Shown piece after piece: positions 11,001 through 19,307 of a stretch of 64,000 nt of DNA. Every line of letters starts with the position of its first letter. Position 1 is the first letter of the stretch. Position numbers and translations under genes: made by a program. The stretch is from Candidatus Cloacimonadota bacterium (GTDB lineage Bacteria; Cloacimonadota; Cloacimonadia; JGIOTU-2): positions 1 to 64,000 of the forward strand of contig JAUWMT010000009.1 of assembly GCA_030613025.1 (NCBI GenBank), given 5' to 3'. The notes under the pieces were generated by a model. The model saw nothing but the letters and a program-made list of their open reading frames with translations, had not been told where the DNA came from and did no database searches.

Positions 11001-11033
11001 AAAAACAGGCAGGAAACCGATTTTAGAGCGCAT
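8001..11033 (-). CDS. large exported protein with FlgD-like C-terminal domain
   Basis: This is about 1010 aa when started at the ATG at 11033, which has a good AGGAGG site six bases upstream; the listed start lies 13 codons earlier. A signal peptide (RSKIGFLPVFLAVLL) is followed by a long beta-rich, Tyr- and Asp-rich body with no enzyme motif that I know. Two acidic repeats, DDDGDGKIDED and DDDGDGLRDEDG, resemble calcium-binding type-3 motifs. The C terminus has VVPNPYLG followed by an Ig-like fold and ends NKLVLIK, like the sorting tails of the neighbouring proteins. It sits between TonB and the PorV-like gene in the operon, with 11-48-base gaps. It is probably a surface partner of the receptor/PorV pair. 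The family is unassigned. Confidence 0.75.
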   Translation of the reverse strand: MRSKIGFLPVFLAVLLMLMLSSTFLWSRSVGGGSGADKRLDITRYHDVGNIWLRVSNYGFFGSGDDIVPQWPSLEYPGGSGIDYLYQGALWFGACKQRRNDFGQMLYWQDAAQETTGTSDMGLGRVIDTLVTVGFDGDNDYYEFLPAYNPLEAYALGPMYDVYNLKDGVIESSIRDQQAGVDDDGDGKIDEDPAGFAFPFRSTVPSQFSTFLPGDNEFRGSVPRMQCEPDEILTNIDIWFPLGFLELGYVDPDSIYNFAQVQDDDGDGLRDEDGYPISEQDFLGYYYDYSPFGTPGERVQEAQSYPQNHIPNNIRVRQVSFQWSYEYIKNLIYVEFDITNMNPVDTLFDCAMAVYMDCDVGPQAWGNTYSDDISSYIPGEGWEIAYTYDADQDGGLTTGYVGSRVCSPDPEQLDFACWTWEVGDGPNHNVPGAERNEKYWLMTHNTNSFAPTKYISLREDPNAQINDPCDTRYLFAFYGDMQGFTAPTDSSWNLKPYETMKIVIALFPGDDVEDLKRTAVFSKKLYGEAQTLTTVVLPDTFKHYEAPGPPDIPNMTLDQSLNGDTVFVYWDNRSEFTVDRMTIFKEFVGWQNTIPYLDSYIDKYDEQLAHYGYFPEEFDPDHWNGGSYNFNAKVNPWTTYRLRHDFQGYTLWKASNSGEQDAYMEWDRWDKVDTPQDMRDYDVCMNLPVDSMNVYYGGQLGINNGLPMEYTVSTDSTENIIYTADSTVYWTDYFKMDSLYSYIDITTGDEVYGIPLYNVLDSADVDPPYVPSPAHPVLTKIEKRANALLLKNPVIDDDLYIDLYDDKLMPFPGHLGQTHPEGLLTLKKNRLSRRYYISEILYPEKGVENYIAVTSFDRGIPSLDIPSLESGKDGNRITIFAGPSAASNLENVYVVPNPYLGQSKFDGRRDKDETGDRSKRIWFVNLPEKCTIKIYTLAGDLVDEIKHDGMSTVDVINPSKATHTGIAQSGIEPWDLLSKHDQIIASGVYLYSVEDHATGNIKVNKLVLIK

Positions 11034-11081
11034 ATTACCTCCTACTTTTTTCATTAAATTTTTATTTTTCATATTATAGTT

Positions 11082-11720
11082 TTATAACTCAAATTTAATT
11101 GGGAAAGTTACCCAAACCGCAACAGGTTTTCCCTGGTTTTTTGCGGGAATAAATTTCCATTGTTTGACTGCCAGAATTGCTGCTTCGTCCAAACCGCCGG
11201 GACCCGATTGCAGACTTTTAACAATTTCGACAGCACCAACATTGCCTTCTTCAAATACTTCTGCACGCACGATCACTTCACCTTCAATACCAGCATTTTT
11301 GGCAAACTGAGAATATTCCGGTCTTACTTTTTTAATAGGAATAGGTATTTCTTCGTGAACAACGAATCTTGGAGTAGTGCCTTCTCTGGAAACAGGGGGT
11401 GGTTTGGTAAGGTCGAGAGTGGTGGGTCCGATGGTTTCAATTTCTTCAATATCTTCATCATCACTCATGTCACTTTCTTCAATGGTTAAAGGAATGATAG
11501 GTTTTACTTCTTCGGGTGGTTTGAATTTCTGTCGCACTTCAGGTGGTATCTCAATGGTTTGGATCTCTTTTGCTCTATGCTGATAGGGCTTCACTTCGAT
11601 CTTTGGGAATACCAAAAACGTGAAAAGCAGCAAAAGAAGGGCGAGGGATAATGATTTCTCATAAAAAGAACTCGCTACGTCTTTCCAATCATAATGAGTG
11701 TTAGCAGATTTATTTTGCAT
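11082..11720 (-). CDS. tonB: TonB-family energy transducer
   Basis: TonB spans the periplasm and transmits proton-motive force from ExbB/ExbD to outer-membrane receptors. The 212-aa protein has a single membrane segment at about residues 24-41 (LSLALLLLLFTFLVF) and a Pro- and acid-rich linker (PPEEVKPIIPLT, EESDMSDDEDIEE). The C-terminal TonB domain (about 130-212) contains VRPEYSQFAKNAGIEGEV and AVKQWKFIPAKNQGKPV, typical of the family. It follows two exbD genes and the exbB and receptor genes on the same strand, so the whole energising unit is co-encoded with its receptor. The acidic run in the linker is unusual but within the variation of this region. Confidence 0.9.
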   Translation of the reverse strand: MQNKSANTHYDWKDVASSFYEKSLSLALLLLLFTFLVFPKIEVKPYQHRAKEIQTIEIPPEVRQKFKPPEEVKPIIPLTIEESDMSDDEDIEEIETIGPTTLDLTKPPPVSREGTTPRFVVHEEIPIPIKKVRPEYSQFAKNAGIEGEVIVRAEVFEEGNVGAVEIVKSLQSGPGGLDEAAILAVKQWKFIPAKNQGKPVAVWVTFPIKFEL

Positions 11721-11751
11721 AATATAAAACCTTTAGTTTATTTATGTTACG

Positions 11752-12159
11752 TTACCTAGATTTCCGTGCTTCAAAGGATATTCTCAAAGCATTTGCTCTT
11801 TTGAGCTCGTTCATCACATCTACCATTATGCCGTATTCAGTATCTCTGTCGGTTCGAAAACTGGTGATCATAGCAGGATTTTCTGCGATCTTACTTTGCA
11901 TCACGAACTGTATCTGATCGACCTGTGTTGCAAAATCATCAATGGAGATAAGACCGGAACGGCTGACATAAATTGTGGTTGCATTCCGTCTGTTGATCTT
12001 CTGAATGGTTTGTGCACGAGGAAGTTCGACTTTCAGACCTTTTTCTTTTACAAAGGTAGTGGATACCATAAAGAATATCAGCAGCAGGAAGGCAATATCG
12101 GACATTGAAGCATTAGGTATTTCAGAACCGATTTTTGTTTTTCTTAGTATCTTTGCCAT
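11752..12159 (-). CDS. exbD: ExbD/TolR-family biopolymer transport protein (second copy)
   Basis: ExbD proteins form the inner-membrane stator with ExbB and couple proton flow to TonB. This 135-aa protein has one transmembrane helix at about residues 18-38. It contains MSDIAFLLLIFFMVSTTF, in which the Asp is the conserved proton-carrying residue. A periplasmic ExbD domain follows. It lies 8 bases downstream of another exbD, and the two differ clearly in sequence (KGLKVELPRA here, EGLGLILPPH in the other). Paired exbD genes are common in Bacteroidota-type TonB operons. Confidence 0.92.
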   Translation of the reverse strand: MAKILRKTKIGSEIPNASMSDIAFLLLIFFMVSTTFVKEKGLKVELPRAQTIQKINRRNATTIYVSRSGLISIDDFATQVDQIQFVMQSKIAENPAMITSFRTDRDTEYGIMVDVMNELKRANALRISFEARKSR

Positions 12160-12167
12160 AGGACCTC

Positions 12168-12581
12168 TTATCTGGTAGAAAGTGAAACGGTTTGTGCGCC
12201 TGCAGCGAGCAATCTATCAAGTGCACACACCATCATTTCGTATTTTGCTCTTCTGTCAGCTTCAAGCACAAATACCATTTTAGGATTCGCAACAATTTTT
12301 TCGTTTACAATACGTTCAAGCTCGACAGGAGTTACAATCACATCGTCAACAGCTATATCACCTCTTCTATTCACCTTGATCTTTGTAAGGTTTTCCTGCT
12401 TGATCTTTACTATTTTACCACCTGATTCGGTGTGCGGAGGAAGTATCAATCCAAGTCCTTCTTTCACATCAAATTTTGTAGTAACCAGGAAAAAGACAAG
12501 CAAAAGAAAAGCCACATCAGCCATTGATGCTGTCGGGATCTTAGGGTTGAGACGTGGTTTTTTTGCTTTTACAATATTCAT
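12168..12581 (-). CDS. exbD: ExbD/TolR-family biopolymer transport protein (first copy)
   Basis: This is a 137-aa inner-membrane protein with one transmembrane helix (about 19-40) holding the conserved Asp in MADVAFLLLVFFLVTT. The periplasmic domain begins KFDVKEGLGLILPP. It works with ExbB and TonB to energise the outer-membrane receptor. It is the first of two adjacent exbD genes, 22 bases after exbB and 8 bases before the second copy, so the two subunits are probably made together and may form a hetero-oligomeric stator. Confidence 0.92.
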   Translation of the reverse strand: MNIVKAKKPRLNPKIPTASMADVAFLLLVFFLVTTKFDVKEGLGLILPPHTESGGKIVKIKQENLTKIKVNRRGDIAVDDVIVTPVELERIVNEKIVANPKMVFVLEADRRAKYEMMVCALDRLLAAGAQTVSLSTR

Positions 12582-12603
12582 GCTAACTCAATTCCTTGCA
12601 TTG

Positions 12604-13410
12604 TTATTTAGCTTCCATTAAGGTTTCGGTCAGTTTTTCCGAACCTGTCTGCATATCAATGATCAGACCATCAATAATTGAAACAAAGAAGTTATTGAAT
12701 AACTGAATTGGGATAGCAACAGCCAAACCTGATGCTGTGGTGATCAAGGCGACTGAAATACCGCTTGCCACAATTGTGGGTTCAACTTCACCGGCAGCTG
12801 CGATAGCTTCAAATGCCTGGATCATACCAATAACTGTTCCCAAGAAACCAAGCATGGGAGCAAGGTTAATGGTTGTAGCCAGAGCAATAAGTCCTTTTTC
12901 AAGGAAAGACATCTCAAGGATTGCAGCATGTTCGACTGCTTTTTCCACTTCTTCCGGTCCCTTGTTTGCTTTAAGCAATCCAGCATGAAGGACGCTGGCT
13001 ACGGGTCCACGGGTTTTTGCACAAAGTTCTGTTGCTTCGTCGAATTCTTTTTCTTTTACTAAGGGGAGAAGCTTTTCTAAGAAATCGTGAACAGAAATTT
13101 TTGCATAACGAAGGGAAATGATCTTCCAAATTGAAGTGGCTAATGCCCAGATAACCAAAATAAGCATTGGGTACATGACCCATCCACCTTTGATAAAGAG
13201 GTCAACTAAGCCGCTTCCGACAATTTTTCGTGCAAAGGCTTCAATACCTCCGGCTTGGATTGTTTCTTCTACAACAACTGCTTCTTCTTCGACTATAGCT
13301 GTTGTATCTTCTTCAGTTGTAACTGCTTCCTGCGCACAGAGGTTGCCGACGAACATGCCAACTAACAATAATGCCAAGAATAGAATTCTGAATTTCTTAT
13401 TGGTATACAC
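12604..13410 (-). CDS. exbB: ExbB/TolQ/MotA-family proton channel with signal-peptide-like N terminus
   Basis: ExbB forms the pentameric proton channel that drives TonB. I start at the GTG at 13410, which has AAGGAGG seven bases upstream, giving 268 aa. The listed ATG overlaps the end of the receptor gene and lacks such a site. The protein has a hydrophobic signal-like segment (RILFLALLLVGMFVG), then an acidic periplasmic stretch rich in Glu and Val (about 25-50), then three membrane helices. The MotA/TolQ/ExbB core includes LAPMLGFLGTVIGMI and ALITTASGLAVAIP. The long N-terminal extension resembles the longer ExbB variants of some proteobacteria. It follows the receptor gene by 20 bases. Confidence 0.9.
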   Translation of the reverse strand: MYTNKKFRILFLALLLVGMFVGNLCAQEAVTTEEDTTAIVEEEAVVVEETIQAGGIEAFARKIVGSGLVDLFIKGGWVMYPMLILVIWALATSIWKIISLRYAKISVHDFLEKLLPLVKEKEFDEATELCAKTRGPVASVLHAGLLKANKGPEEVEKAVEHAAILEMSFLEKGLIALATTINLAPMLGFLGTVIGMIQAFEAIAAAGEVEPTIVASGISVALITTASGLAVAIPIQLFNNFFVSIIDGLIIDMQTGSEKLTETLMEAK

Positions 13411-13430
13411 TTGTATATCCTCCTTGATTT

Positions 13431-16400
13431 TTACCATTCAAATTTAACACCTAAGGAAATTCTTCGACCTACGGAATAAATATTGGGATTTGACAGACCT
13501 GCAAGGTATATTGCAGCGCCGGTGACATCTTCGCCATCTTCTTTAATAATTTTACCGTCGTGGTTCAAATCATAGATATCCCAGTATTCAAAAGTTCCTT
13601 TATCTGTTGTTTTACCAGTTTTGGCGTTTACATAATTGATATTCAAAGTATTAAATAAATTTGATACATTAACGAAGATACTGAATTTTGTATCCCCAAA
13701 GAGATTAAAAGCTTTACTTACTCTAAGATCTGCAGAATTTGTCCAGGGAAGTCTAACTGAGTTCGTTTCAAGTGGAACATTGCTATCAGGATCAGGAGTA
13801 ACAGGTGTATAAGGAGCACCGGATTGAATTCTCCAAAGCAAGCTTGCATAGAACTTATCAGGCATCTTTAAACCAAGGAGATAAAATTCTTCATCCTCAG
13901 GGATCCTGAAATCTAGATTCACAGATGCGTTATGACGAATATCCCAGGTAAGAGGGAATTCGCGAAGGTTATCACGAGCTTCATGTGCACCGGAATTACG
14001 ACCATTTGCCCATGAATAGGTGTAACCAATATTAAATCCCCAGAAATTACTAAAGCGTTTACGAAGTGTTAATTCTACGCCGCGAGCGCTTCCGTAATCT
14101 TCGGAGATATATAACCAGTATTGTCTTCCTGCCTCAGCAATACTATCCGGTAGAAGTGAATAGTCATTATCTAAGACACTAACAAGATTATAAATATTCT
14201 TATAGAAAAGAGTCACGTCGAGGAGATAATCCTCACCCATTTGATGTTCGACACCAACCTCATAAGTAATGGTTGTTTCGGGTTTAAGGTTTGGATTACC
14301 AACGTTCGTGCCGACCTGTCCGGCTTCCGGAGTTGAGCTTGTGAACACATACTGCATTGGAGGAAGCTGGCTCTGGTAGTTATAGGCAAAGTGTAGCACG
14401 TCTTTTTCTGTGATAGGATGAGATACACCGAGACGGGGACTGACCATAATTTGGAATTTATTAACATTCTCGGTTTTGGTCATAAAACCACCGCTACCAT
14501 CATCAATGATAAAGGTAACCTTATTCCATTGTGCATCGACATATTCACCAGTGGTATCGCTTTTCACCTGATATTTATCTCCAAGATACCAGAAGTCAAA
14601 ACGCATACCGGCATTAACGATCATACCTTCCCACTCCATTTTATCCTGCAGATAATAAGCGCCCTGCCATGGATATGCTTTATAACCGTCTATTTCGCCA
14701 CCTGCAAAATGAACGCCATCCTGAAAATCTTCTGCGGTATATATTTTGCCACCCCAACCAAGATAACCATAGAACGCCAGAGAATCGACAGGTATTCCCA
14801 TGCCGGTTGTATCAACGTCCTTACCTCTAAGATAATTCGGTAATCGTTTCGCATCGTCAATTTCCCAGGGATTGTTGAGACGATCCTTATAAATCTCATT
14901 AAATTTAATCTCAAGACCGGTTTTTACCTGGTGAATTTCATCGATCTGATAAGTGAAATCACTTCGAAGTGTATATGTTATTGTTTGATCCTTCCAGAAA
15001 TTGCCGGCTTGAGATCCCGGATTAGAGAAGAAAGGAATTGGTTGAGGGTTATTAAGCTGATCAAGATATTCCACACGTTCGTTTACATGTGTCCCAGGAA
15101 TATGGACACCGAAATTATTTTGGTCTGGATTCTCAATCCATGTAGGATTGTTCCAATCAGTATTTTGTGGTTCAAAATACCAATCTCTGTCCACACCAGA
15201 GTTCAGATCAATGTTTGTCTCAAAACGGCTTGTACGGATTGTATAGAACATTTTTGGGGAAAGAGTATGATCCCAAGTTAAGGCAAATTGGTTATGCTCG
15301 GTAGTCCAGTGGTTCGTGTAACGGAGTGATAATCTATTAAAGTATCCAAAGGGGAGATTAGTTTCTCTGTCACCTCGAACTGCAGCAGTTAATTTAACTG
15401 TAGGACTGACCTGGAACTTTGTTTTAAAGTTTGCCTGATAGTTATTAATATACCTGTCACCAACATCAAACAACCATACCTTTTCTCTGCCTTCACCTAT
15501 AGAATTGATTTGATTGAAGTAGTGCAAGGAGTCTCCAAAGCCAAAATAAGATAATCGTCGCAATGGTTCGAATAAAGGATTGTCTTCCTTGAGGGTATAA
15601 TAATCTTTGTATCGACCATCCGTCCATGCACTGGTAACATTAAGATAGAAAGTGAATCTATCTCTTTGATATTGTGAACCGGCAGGAATAATGGGTCCGC
15701 CAAGTGCGAATTTGACCAGGTCTTTATTGCTTCCTTCATCAAAAATGTGGTCTGAGCTTACTTCAAATTTTCCTGAGTATTGAGGACCACCGGACTTGGT
15801 AACAAGATTAATAATAGCCGATTGTGCATTACCGAATTCTGCGGTAAAGCCACCTGTCTGAACCGACATGTCGCTCACAGCGTCCATATCGAGTTGCATT
15901 CCAAACCCATGATCAACAGGATTGGAAACGGACATACCGTCAACAGTATATACAACCTCACCTGAACGACCTCCTCTGATGTGGAGATTTTCTCCAGATC
16001 CAACAGCACCAGCAGTAACAGCAACGATTTCCTGAATGGACTGCACCGGCATCTGTTTAATGTCTTCAGCGGTAATGATCTTCTCTGATCCGGTGACATC
16101 CCTTTCAACAAGTTTCTGCTGTGCTTTCACTGTGATACCTTCGATTTCGGTATCAGTACTTTTGAGTTCAAAGTTCAGTGTTGTGGTCAAATCAAGATTG
16201 ATCTTGACATTTGTGATAGTTACTGCCTGATATCCCATTCGGAATGCTTGGATCTCATAGGTGCCAGGAGGAATATTTATAACCATGAAACGACCCTTGT
16301 CGTCCGTGGAAGCACCAATCTGTTTCTCAATAATGATCACATTTGCACCGATAACGGGTTCTCCCGAATCTACATCAGTAACACGGCCTGCAAGTTTACC

Positions 16401-16475
16401 TGTTGTACCTGCATTAAGCACGGCTACCAGTAGAAAAAGCACAACTAATATAAAAGCAAATACGTACCTTTTCAT
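13431..16475 (-). CDS. TonB-dependent outer-membrane receptor with carboxypeptidase-like N-terminal domain
   Basis: TonB-dependent receptors import large or scarce solutes across the outer membrane. I start at the ATG at 16475, which has AGGGAGA just upstream; the listed start is five codons earlier. About 1014 aa: signal peptide, then a carboxypeptidase-regulatory-like domain (about 27-110, KLAGRVTDVDSGEPVIGANV), then the plug (MPVQSIQEIVAVTAGA, LHIRGGRSGEVVYTVDGM), then a 22-strand-type barrel ending SLGVKFEW. An EF-hand-like loop, DLNHDGKIIKEDGED, is present near the C terminus. There is no adjacent SusD-like lipoprotein. It heads the operon that carries its own ExbB, ExbD pair and TonB. 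The substrate is unknown. Confidence 0.9.
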   Translation of the reverse strand: MKRYVFAFILVVLFLLVAVLNAGTTGKLAGRVTDVDSGEPVIGANVIIIEKQIGASTDDKGRFMVINIPPGTYEIQAFRMGYQAVTITNVKINLDLTTTLNFELKSTDTEIEGITVKAQQKLVERDVTGSEKIITAEDIKQMPVQSIQEIVAVTAGAVGSGENLHIRGGRSGEVVYTVDGMSVSNPVDHGFGMQLDMDAVSDMSVQTGGFTAEFGNAQSAIINLVTKSGGPQYSGKFEVSSDHIFDEGSNKDLVKFALGGPIIPAGSQYQRDRFTFYLNVTSAWTDGRYKDYYTLKEDNPLFEPLRRLSYFGFGDSLHYFNQINSIGEGREKVWLFDVGDRYINNYQANFKTKFQVSPTVKLTAAVRGDRETNLPFGYFNRLSLRYTNHWTTEHNQFALTWDHTLSPKMFYTIRTSRFETNIDLNSGVDRDWYFEPQNTDWNNPTWIENPDQNNFGVHIPGTHVNERVEYLDQLNNPQPIPFFSNPGSQAGNFWKDQTITYTLRSDFTYQIDEIHQVKTGLEIKFNEIYKDRLNNPWEIDDAKRLPNYLRGKDVDTTGMGIPVDSLAFYGYLGWGGKIYTAEDFQDGVHFAGGEIDGYKAYPWQGAYYLQDKMEWEGMIVNAGMRFDFWYLGDKYQVKSDTTGEYVDAQWNKVTFIIDDGSGGFMTKTENVNKFQIMVSPRLGVSHPITEKDVLHFAYNYQSQLPPMQYVFTSSTPEAGQVGTNVGNPNLKPETTITYEVGVEHQMGEDYLLDVTLFYKNIYNLVSVLDNDYSLLPDSIAEAGRQYWLYISEDYGSARGVELTLRKRFSNFWGFNIGYTYSWANGRNSGAHEARDNLREFPLTWDIRHNASVNLDFRIPEDEEFYLLGLKMPDKFYASLLWRIQSGAPYTPVTPDPDSNVPLETNSVRLPWTNSADLRVSKAFNLFGDTKFSIFVNVSNLFNTLNINYVNAKTGKTTDKGTFEYWDIYDLNHDGKIIKEDGEDVTGAAIYLAGLSNPNIYSVGRRISLGVKFEW

Positions 16476-16499
16476 AGCTTCTCCCTTCATGAAAAATTG

Positions 16500-16516
16500 G
16501 TCTTAGGTACTAAGAC
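16500..16516. promoter_or_regulatory. 17-bp palindrome upstream of the receptor operon
   Basis: GTCTTAG, a GTA spacer, then CTAAGAC form a perfect inverted repeat 25 bases upstream of the receptor start codon. A TTGACA on the minus strand at 16548-16553 precedes it, so the palindrome could lie near the transcription start. It may be an operator or a short leader hairpin. I could not identify a good -10 hexamer. Confidence 0.4.
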
Positions 16517-16582
16517 ACGGGGCTAATTTCGAGTGGGTTGAAACATGTGTCAACTTTTTTTTAAATCAATAAAACGATATAT

Positions 16583-17386
16583 TTAATTGATGTTATACTT
16601 ATTTTGGAAACCTTCATACAATTGTCTCTCGTAAATGGTTAAATCGCCGTTTTCCGAGAAACATATTCCAAAATGCTTTTGGAATTTTTTTTTTAAGATG
16701 TTTACAAAGTCATTAAATGACAGCGAATTCTCGATAAGATCATTCACTGCAATAGTTTTTCTAAATAATAATTTCTTTATTGTTTCTTTTTCTTTATTAC
16801 TTTTCGTGGGCATCAACTCAGCCATGAGTTCCTGGTTATGATTTAACAAAATTGAACCATGCTGAAGTAAGGCACTGCCCTTACGTATCTGTGCACTGCC
16901 GATTATTTTCTTACCTTTATAATTTATCTCATATTTTGAAGCGCTTGTAAAGCAGGGATTCACCCATGTTTTCTGCTCTTTCTCTGAAGGCATACTGTCC
17001 TTCATCGTTGCATCAATACCTATTTCATGAAGTGTAGCAAGAAGGACTTTTCCGATATTTTGATATGATTCCAGAACTGTGCCGGCAAGGATTCCATCCG
17101 TTCTTGAAATAACCGCATAGGTAACTTCGTCGTAGTGAAGTACTGCTCTTCCGCCTGTCGGTCTGCGAACAAGCCCAAAACCATACTCTTTTACTTTATC
17201 CAGCAGAATATGTTCCCTTATCTTTTGATGATATCCAAAAGAAACAGTCGGCGGATCCCAATCATATACACGAAGTGCAGGCGGATCATTTTTGTTAATA
17301 ATCCCGAATAAAATCGCCTCATCCATTGCCATATTTTCATTGGGCTTGAGTCTTCCGGAATTAATAAAACGCCAAATTTCTTTCAT
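16583..17386 (-). CDS. lipoate/octanoate protein transferase (LipM-like)
   Basis: Enzymes of this family transfer octanoyl or lipoyl groups to a lysine of GcvH or 2-oxoacid dehydrogenase E2 domains. The 267-aa protein has the BPL/LplA/LipB fold motifs RRPTGGR (74-80) and GSAQIRKGSALLQHGSI (about 163-179). A Cys at 145 within PCFTSAS lines up with the catalytic Cys of LipM, which makes an octanoyltransferase more likely than an ATP-dependent ligase. The C-terminal lipoate-ligase accessory domain seems absent or short. Its start codon overlaps the purM stop region, so it is coupled to purM. Confidence 0.75.
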   Translation of the reverse strand: MKEIWRFINSGRLKPNENMAMDEAILFGIINKNDPPALRVYDWDPPTVSFGYHQKIREHILLDKVKEYGFGLVRRPTGGRAVLHYDEVTYAVISRTDGILAGTVLESYQNIGKVLLATLHEIGIDATMKDSMPSEKEQKTWVNPCFTSASKYEINYKGKKIIGSAQIRKGSALLQHGSILLNHNQELMAELMPTKSNKEKETIKKLLFRKTIAVNDLIENSLSFNDFVNILKKKFQKHFGICFSENGDLTIYERQLYEGFQNKYNIN

Positions 17387-18405
17387 TATTGAAGAAGCAC
17401 TTTCTGCTTACCTTTTATTATAGTACCGATAACTTTTGCATCGGTTTGTTTTAAAATTTGATTTACATTTTCTTCGTTGACTACAGCGATTATGCCGATT
17501 CCCATATTGAATGTACGGTACATTTCCGCTTCCTCCACTTGTTCTCCTTGCTGAAGAAATCTGAAAATAGCAGGTACATTCCACGAATCTTTCTTAACTA
17601 TAGCTGACATTCCACCAGGAATAATGCGTTTGAGATTGCCGGGAATTCCTCCGCCTGTAATATGGGCGAGCCCTTTAATAATATGCTGGTCAATAAAAGG
17701 TTCCAGAACGGTATAATAGGATCTGTGTACTGCGAGTAGTGCTTCAGCAACTGGTTTTCCTAATTCATTTATATATGAGTCCGGTTTGAGATTCAAAATA
17801 TCAAACATGATTTTCCGAGCAAGCGTGTATCCGTTTGTATGAAGTCCGGTTGAAGAAAATCCAAGCAGCACATCTCCATCTGAAATTGTCTTGCCCGAGA
17901 TGGCATTCTCTTCATCCACGCAGCCGACAATTGTGCCAACAAGGTCAAAATCATCCTTTTGATAAAGAGATGGCATTTCTGCAAGCTCTCCACCGATAAG
18001 TGCGCAATCATTTTCCCTGCATGCAAGAGCAAGCCCTATCATAATTTCTTCGACATGCTTAGGAATGACTTTCCCAATGCCAATATAATCAAGAAAAAAA
18101 AGCGGGTATGCACCTTGAGTAAGGATATCATTCACGCAGTGATTCACGATATCCTGCCCGACCGTGTCCCATTTTTGTGCAAGATTTGCGACCTGCACTT
18201 TTGAGCCCACACTATCCGTGCTTGATACCAATATTGGCTGTTTCCATTTGGTTAGATCGAGTTTGAATAGCGCACCAAAAGACCCGATATCCGTAACTAC
18301 ATTCCTTGAGAAAGTACTTTTCGCAAGTGGTTTTATCAGTTCGACAGCTTTTTCTGCTGCGCTGATGTCAACACCTGCTTTCTTGTAATTTATTTTATTA
18401 TTCAT
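17386..18405 (-). CDS. purM: phosphoribosylformylglycinamidine cyclo-ligase
   Basis: PurM converts formylglycinamidine ribonucleotide to aminoimidazole ribonucleotide in purine synthesis, using ATP. The 339-aa protein has the family motifs STDSVGSKVQVA, the HCVNDILTQGA block, SSTGLHTNGYTLARK and HITGGGIPGNLKRIIPGG, and is of normal length. The start ATG overlaps the stop of the upstream PfkB gene (TAATG), and its own end overlaps the LipM-like start, so the genes are translationally coupled. No other purine genes are in the window. Confidence 0.93.
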   Translation of the reverse strand: MNNKINYKKAGVDISAAEKAVELIKPLAKSTFSRNVVTDIGSFGALFKLDLTKWKQPILVSSTDSVGSKVQVANLAQKWDTVGQDIVNHCVNDILTQGAYPLFFLDYIGIGKVIPKHVEEIMIGLALACRENDCALIGGELAEMPSLYQKDDFDLVGTIVGCVDEENAISGKTISDGDVLLGFSSTGLHTNGYTLARKIMFDILNLKPDSYINELGKPVAEALLAVHRSYYTVLEPFIDQHIIKGLAHITGGGIPGNLKRIIPGGMSAIVKKDSWNVPAIFRFLQQGEQVEEAEMYRTFNMGIGIIAVVNEENVNQILKQTDAKVIGTIIKGKQKVLLQ

Positions 18406-19307
18406 TATTCAAATTGTGTATATTTTTTGAGTTCGTCAAAGCGTGAATCTATTTTTTCTTTTGAGAGCTCTGTCAGAGAATCCAGACTGAAACCCTCAAC
18501 ATTGAATGCTGAAGTGATCGTTCCAATTATAGCTGCCTGCCTGAGGATTTTATCATTGGGCGTTTTGCAGGATGCAAGATAACCCATGAAACCACCGGAG
18601 AAACAATCTCCTGCACCCGTTGTATCCATCACCTTTTTCAGCGGATAGCCCGGAGCAAAGAAATAGAAGCCCTTTTTCACGATCATAACGCCGTGTTCGC
18701 CCTTTTTGACGACTACGATCTTTGGTCCGTAAGTGAGTATCTTCTGGTAAGCTTCATATATATAATGTTCCTGCGTGAGCAAACGGATCTCATCATCATT
18801 AATAAAAAGAATATCAATATGCTGAAACATTTCTATCAATTTATCGAGTTTCTTGATGATCCAATAGTTCATCGTATCCGCAGCAATGATCTTCGGTTTT
18901 TTCATTTGAGAGATCACATTGAGCTGTATTTCGGGATCAATATTTCCAAGTAATATGAACGGGGAATCACGCAAGTCTTCAGGAATGACCGGATTGAATT
19001 TTTCGAATACATTCAAGTGGGTTTCCAACGTGATCGCTTGATTGAGGTTGTTGTAACGCCCTCTCCAGCGAAAGGTTTCTCCATCTGCAAAATGCAAAGC
19101 TGATGTGTTTACTCCGTGTTTATCCAGCAGTTCAACATGCTCTTTTGGAAAGTCCTGACCGACCACTCCGATAATGGAAACTTTATCATAGAGAAAACTT
19201 GCTGAAACTGATGAATAAACTGCAGAACCACCAAGCACATCATGCACTTTTCCGTGATGATTTTCAATACTGTCGAGAGCAATGGAACCGACTATCAGTA
19301 AACTCAT
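18405..19307 (-). CDS. PfkB-family carbohydrate or nucleoside kinase
   Basis: This family phosphorylates sugars or nucleosides with ATP. The 300-aa protein begins SLLIVGSIALDSIEN and has the N-terminal GG motif in VLGGSAVYSS. It carries the C-terminal anion-hole and catalytic-base motif DTTGAGDCFSGGFMGY near residue 235. A ribokinase/adenosine-kinase-like fold is clear, but the substrate cannot be told. The start overlaps the stop of the small upstream gene and its stop overlaps the purM start (both TAATG). The link with purM hints at purine nucleoside metabolism, but that is inference. Confidence 0.85.
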   Translation of the reverse strand: MSLLIVGSIALDSIENHHGKVHDVLGGSAVYSSVSASFLYDKVSIIGVVGQDFPKEHVELLDKHGVNTSALHFADGETFRWRGRYNNLNQAITLETHLNVFEKFNPVIPEDLRDSPFILLGNIDPEIQLNVISQMKKPKIIAADTMNYWIIKKLDKLIEMFQHIDILFINDDEIRLLTQEHYIYEAYQKILTYGPKIVVVKKGEHGVMIVKKGFYFFAPGYPLKKVMDTTGAGDCFSGGFMGYLASCKTPNDKILRQAAIIGTITSAFNVEGFSLDSLTELSKEKIDSRFDELKKYTQFE

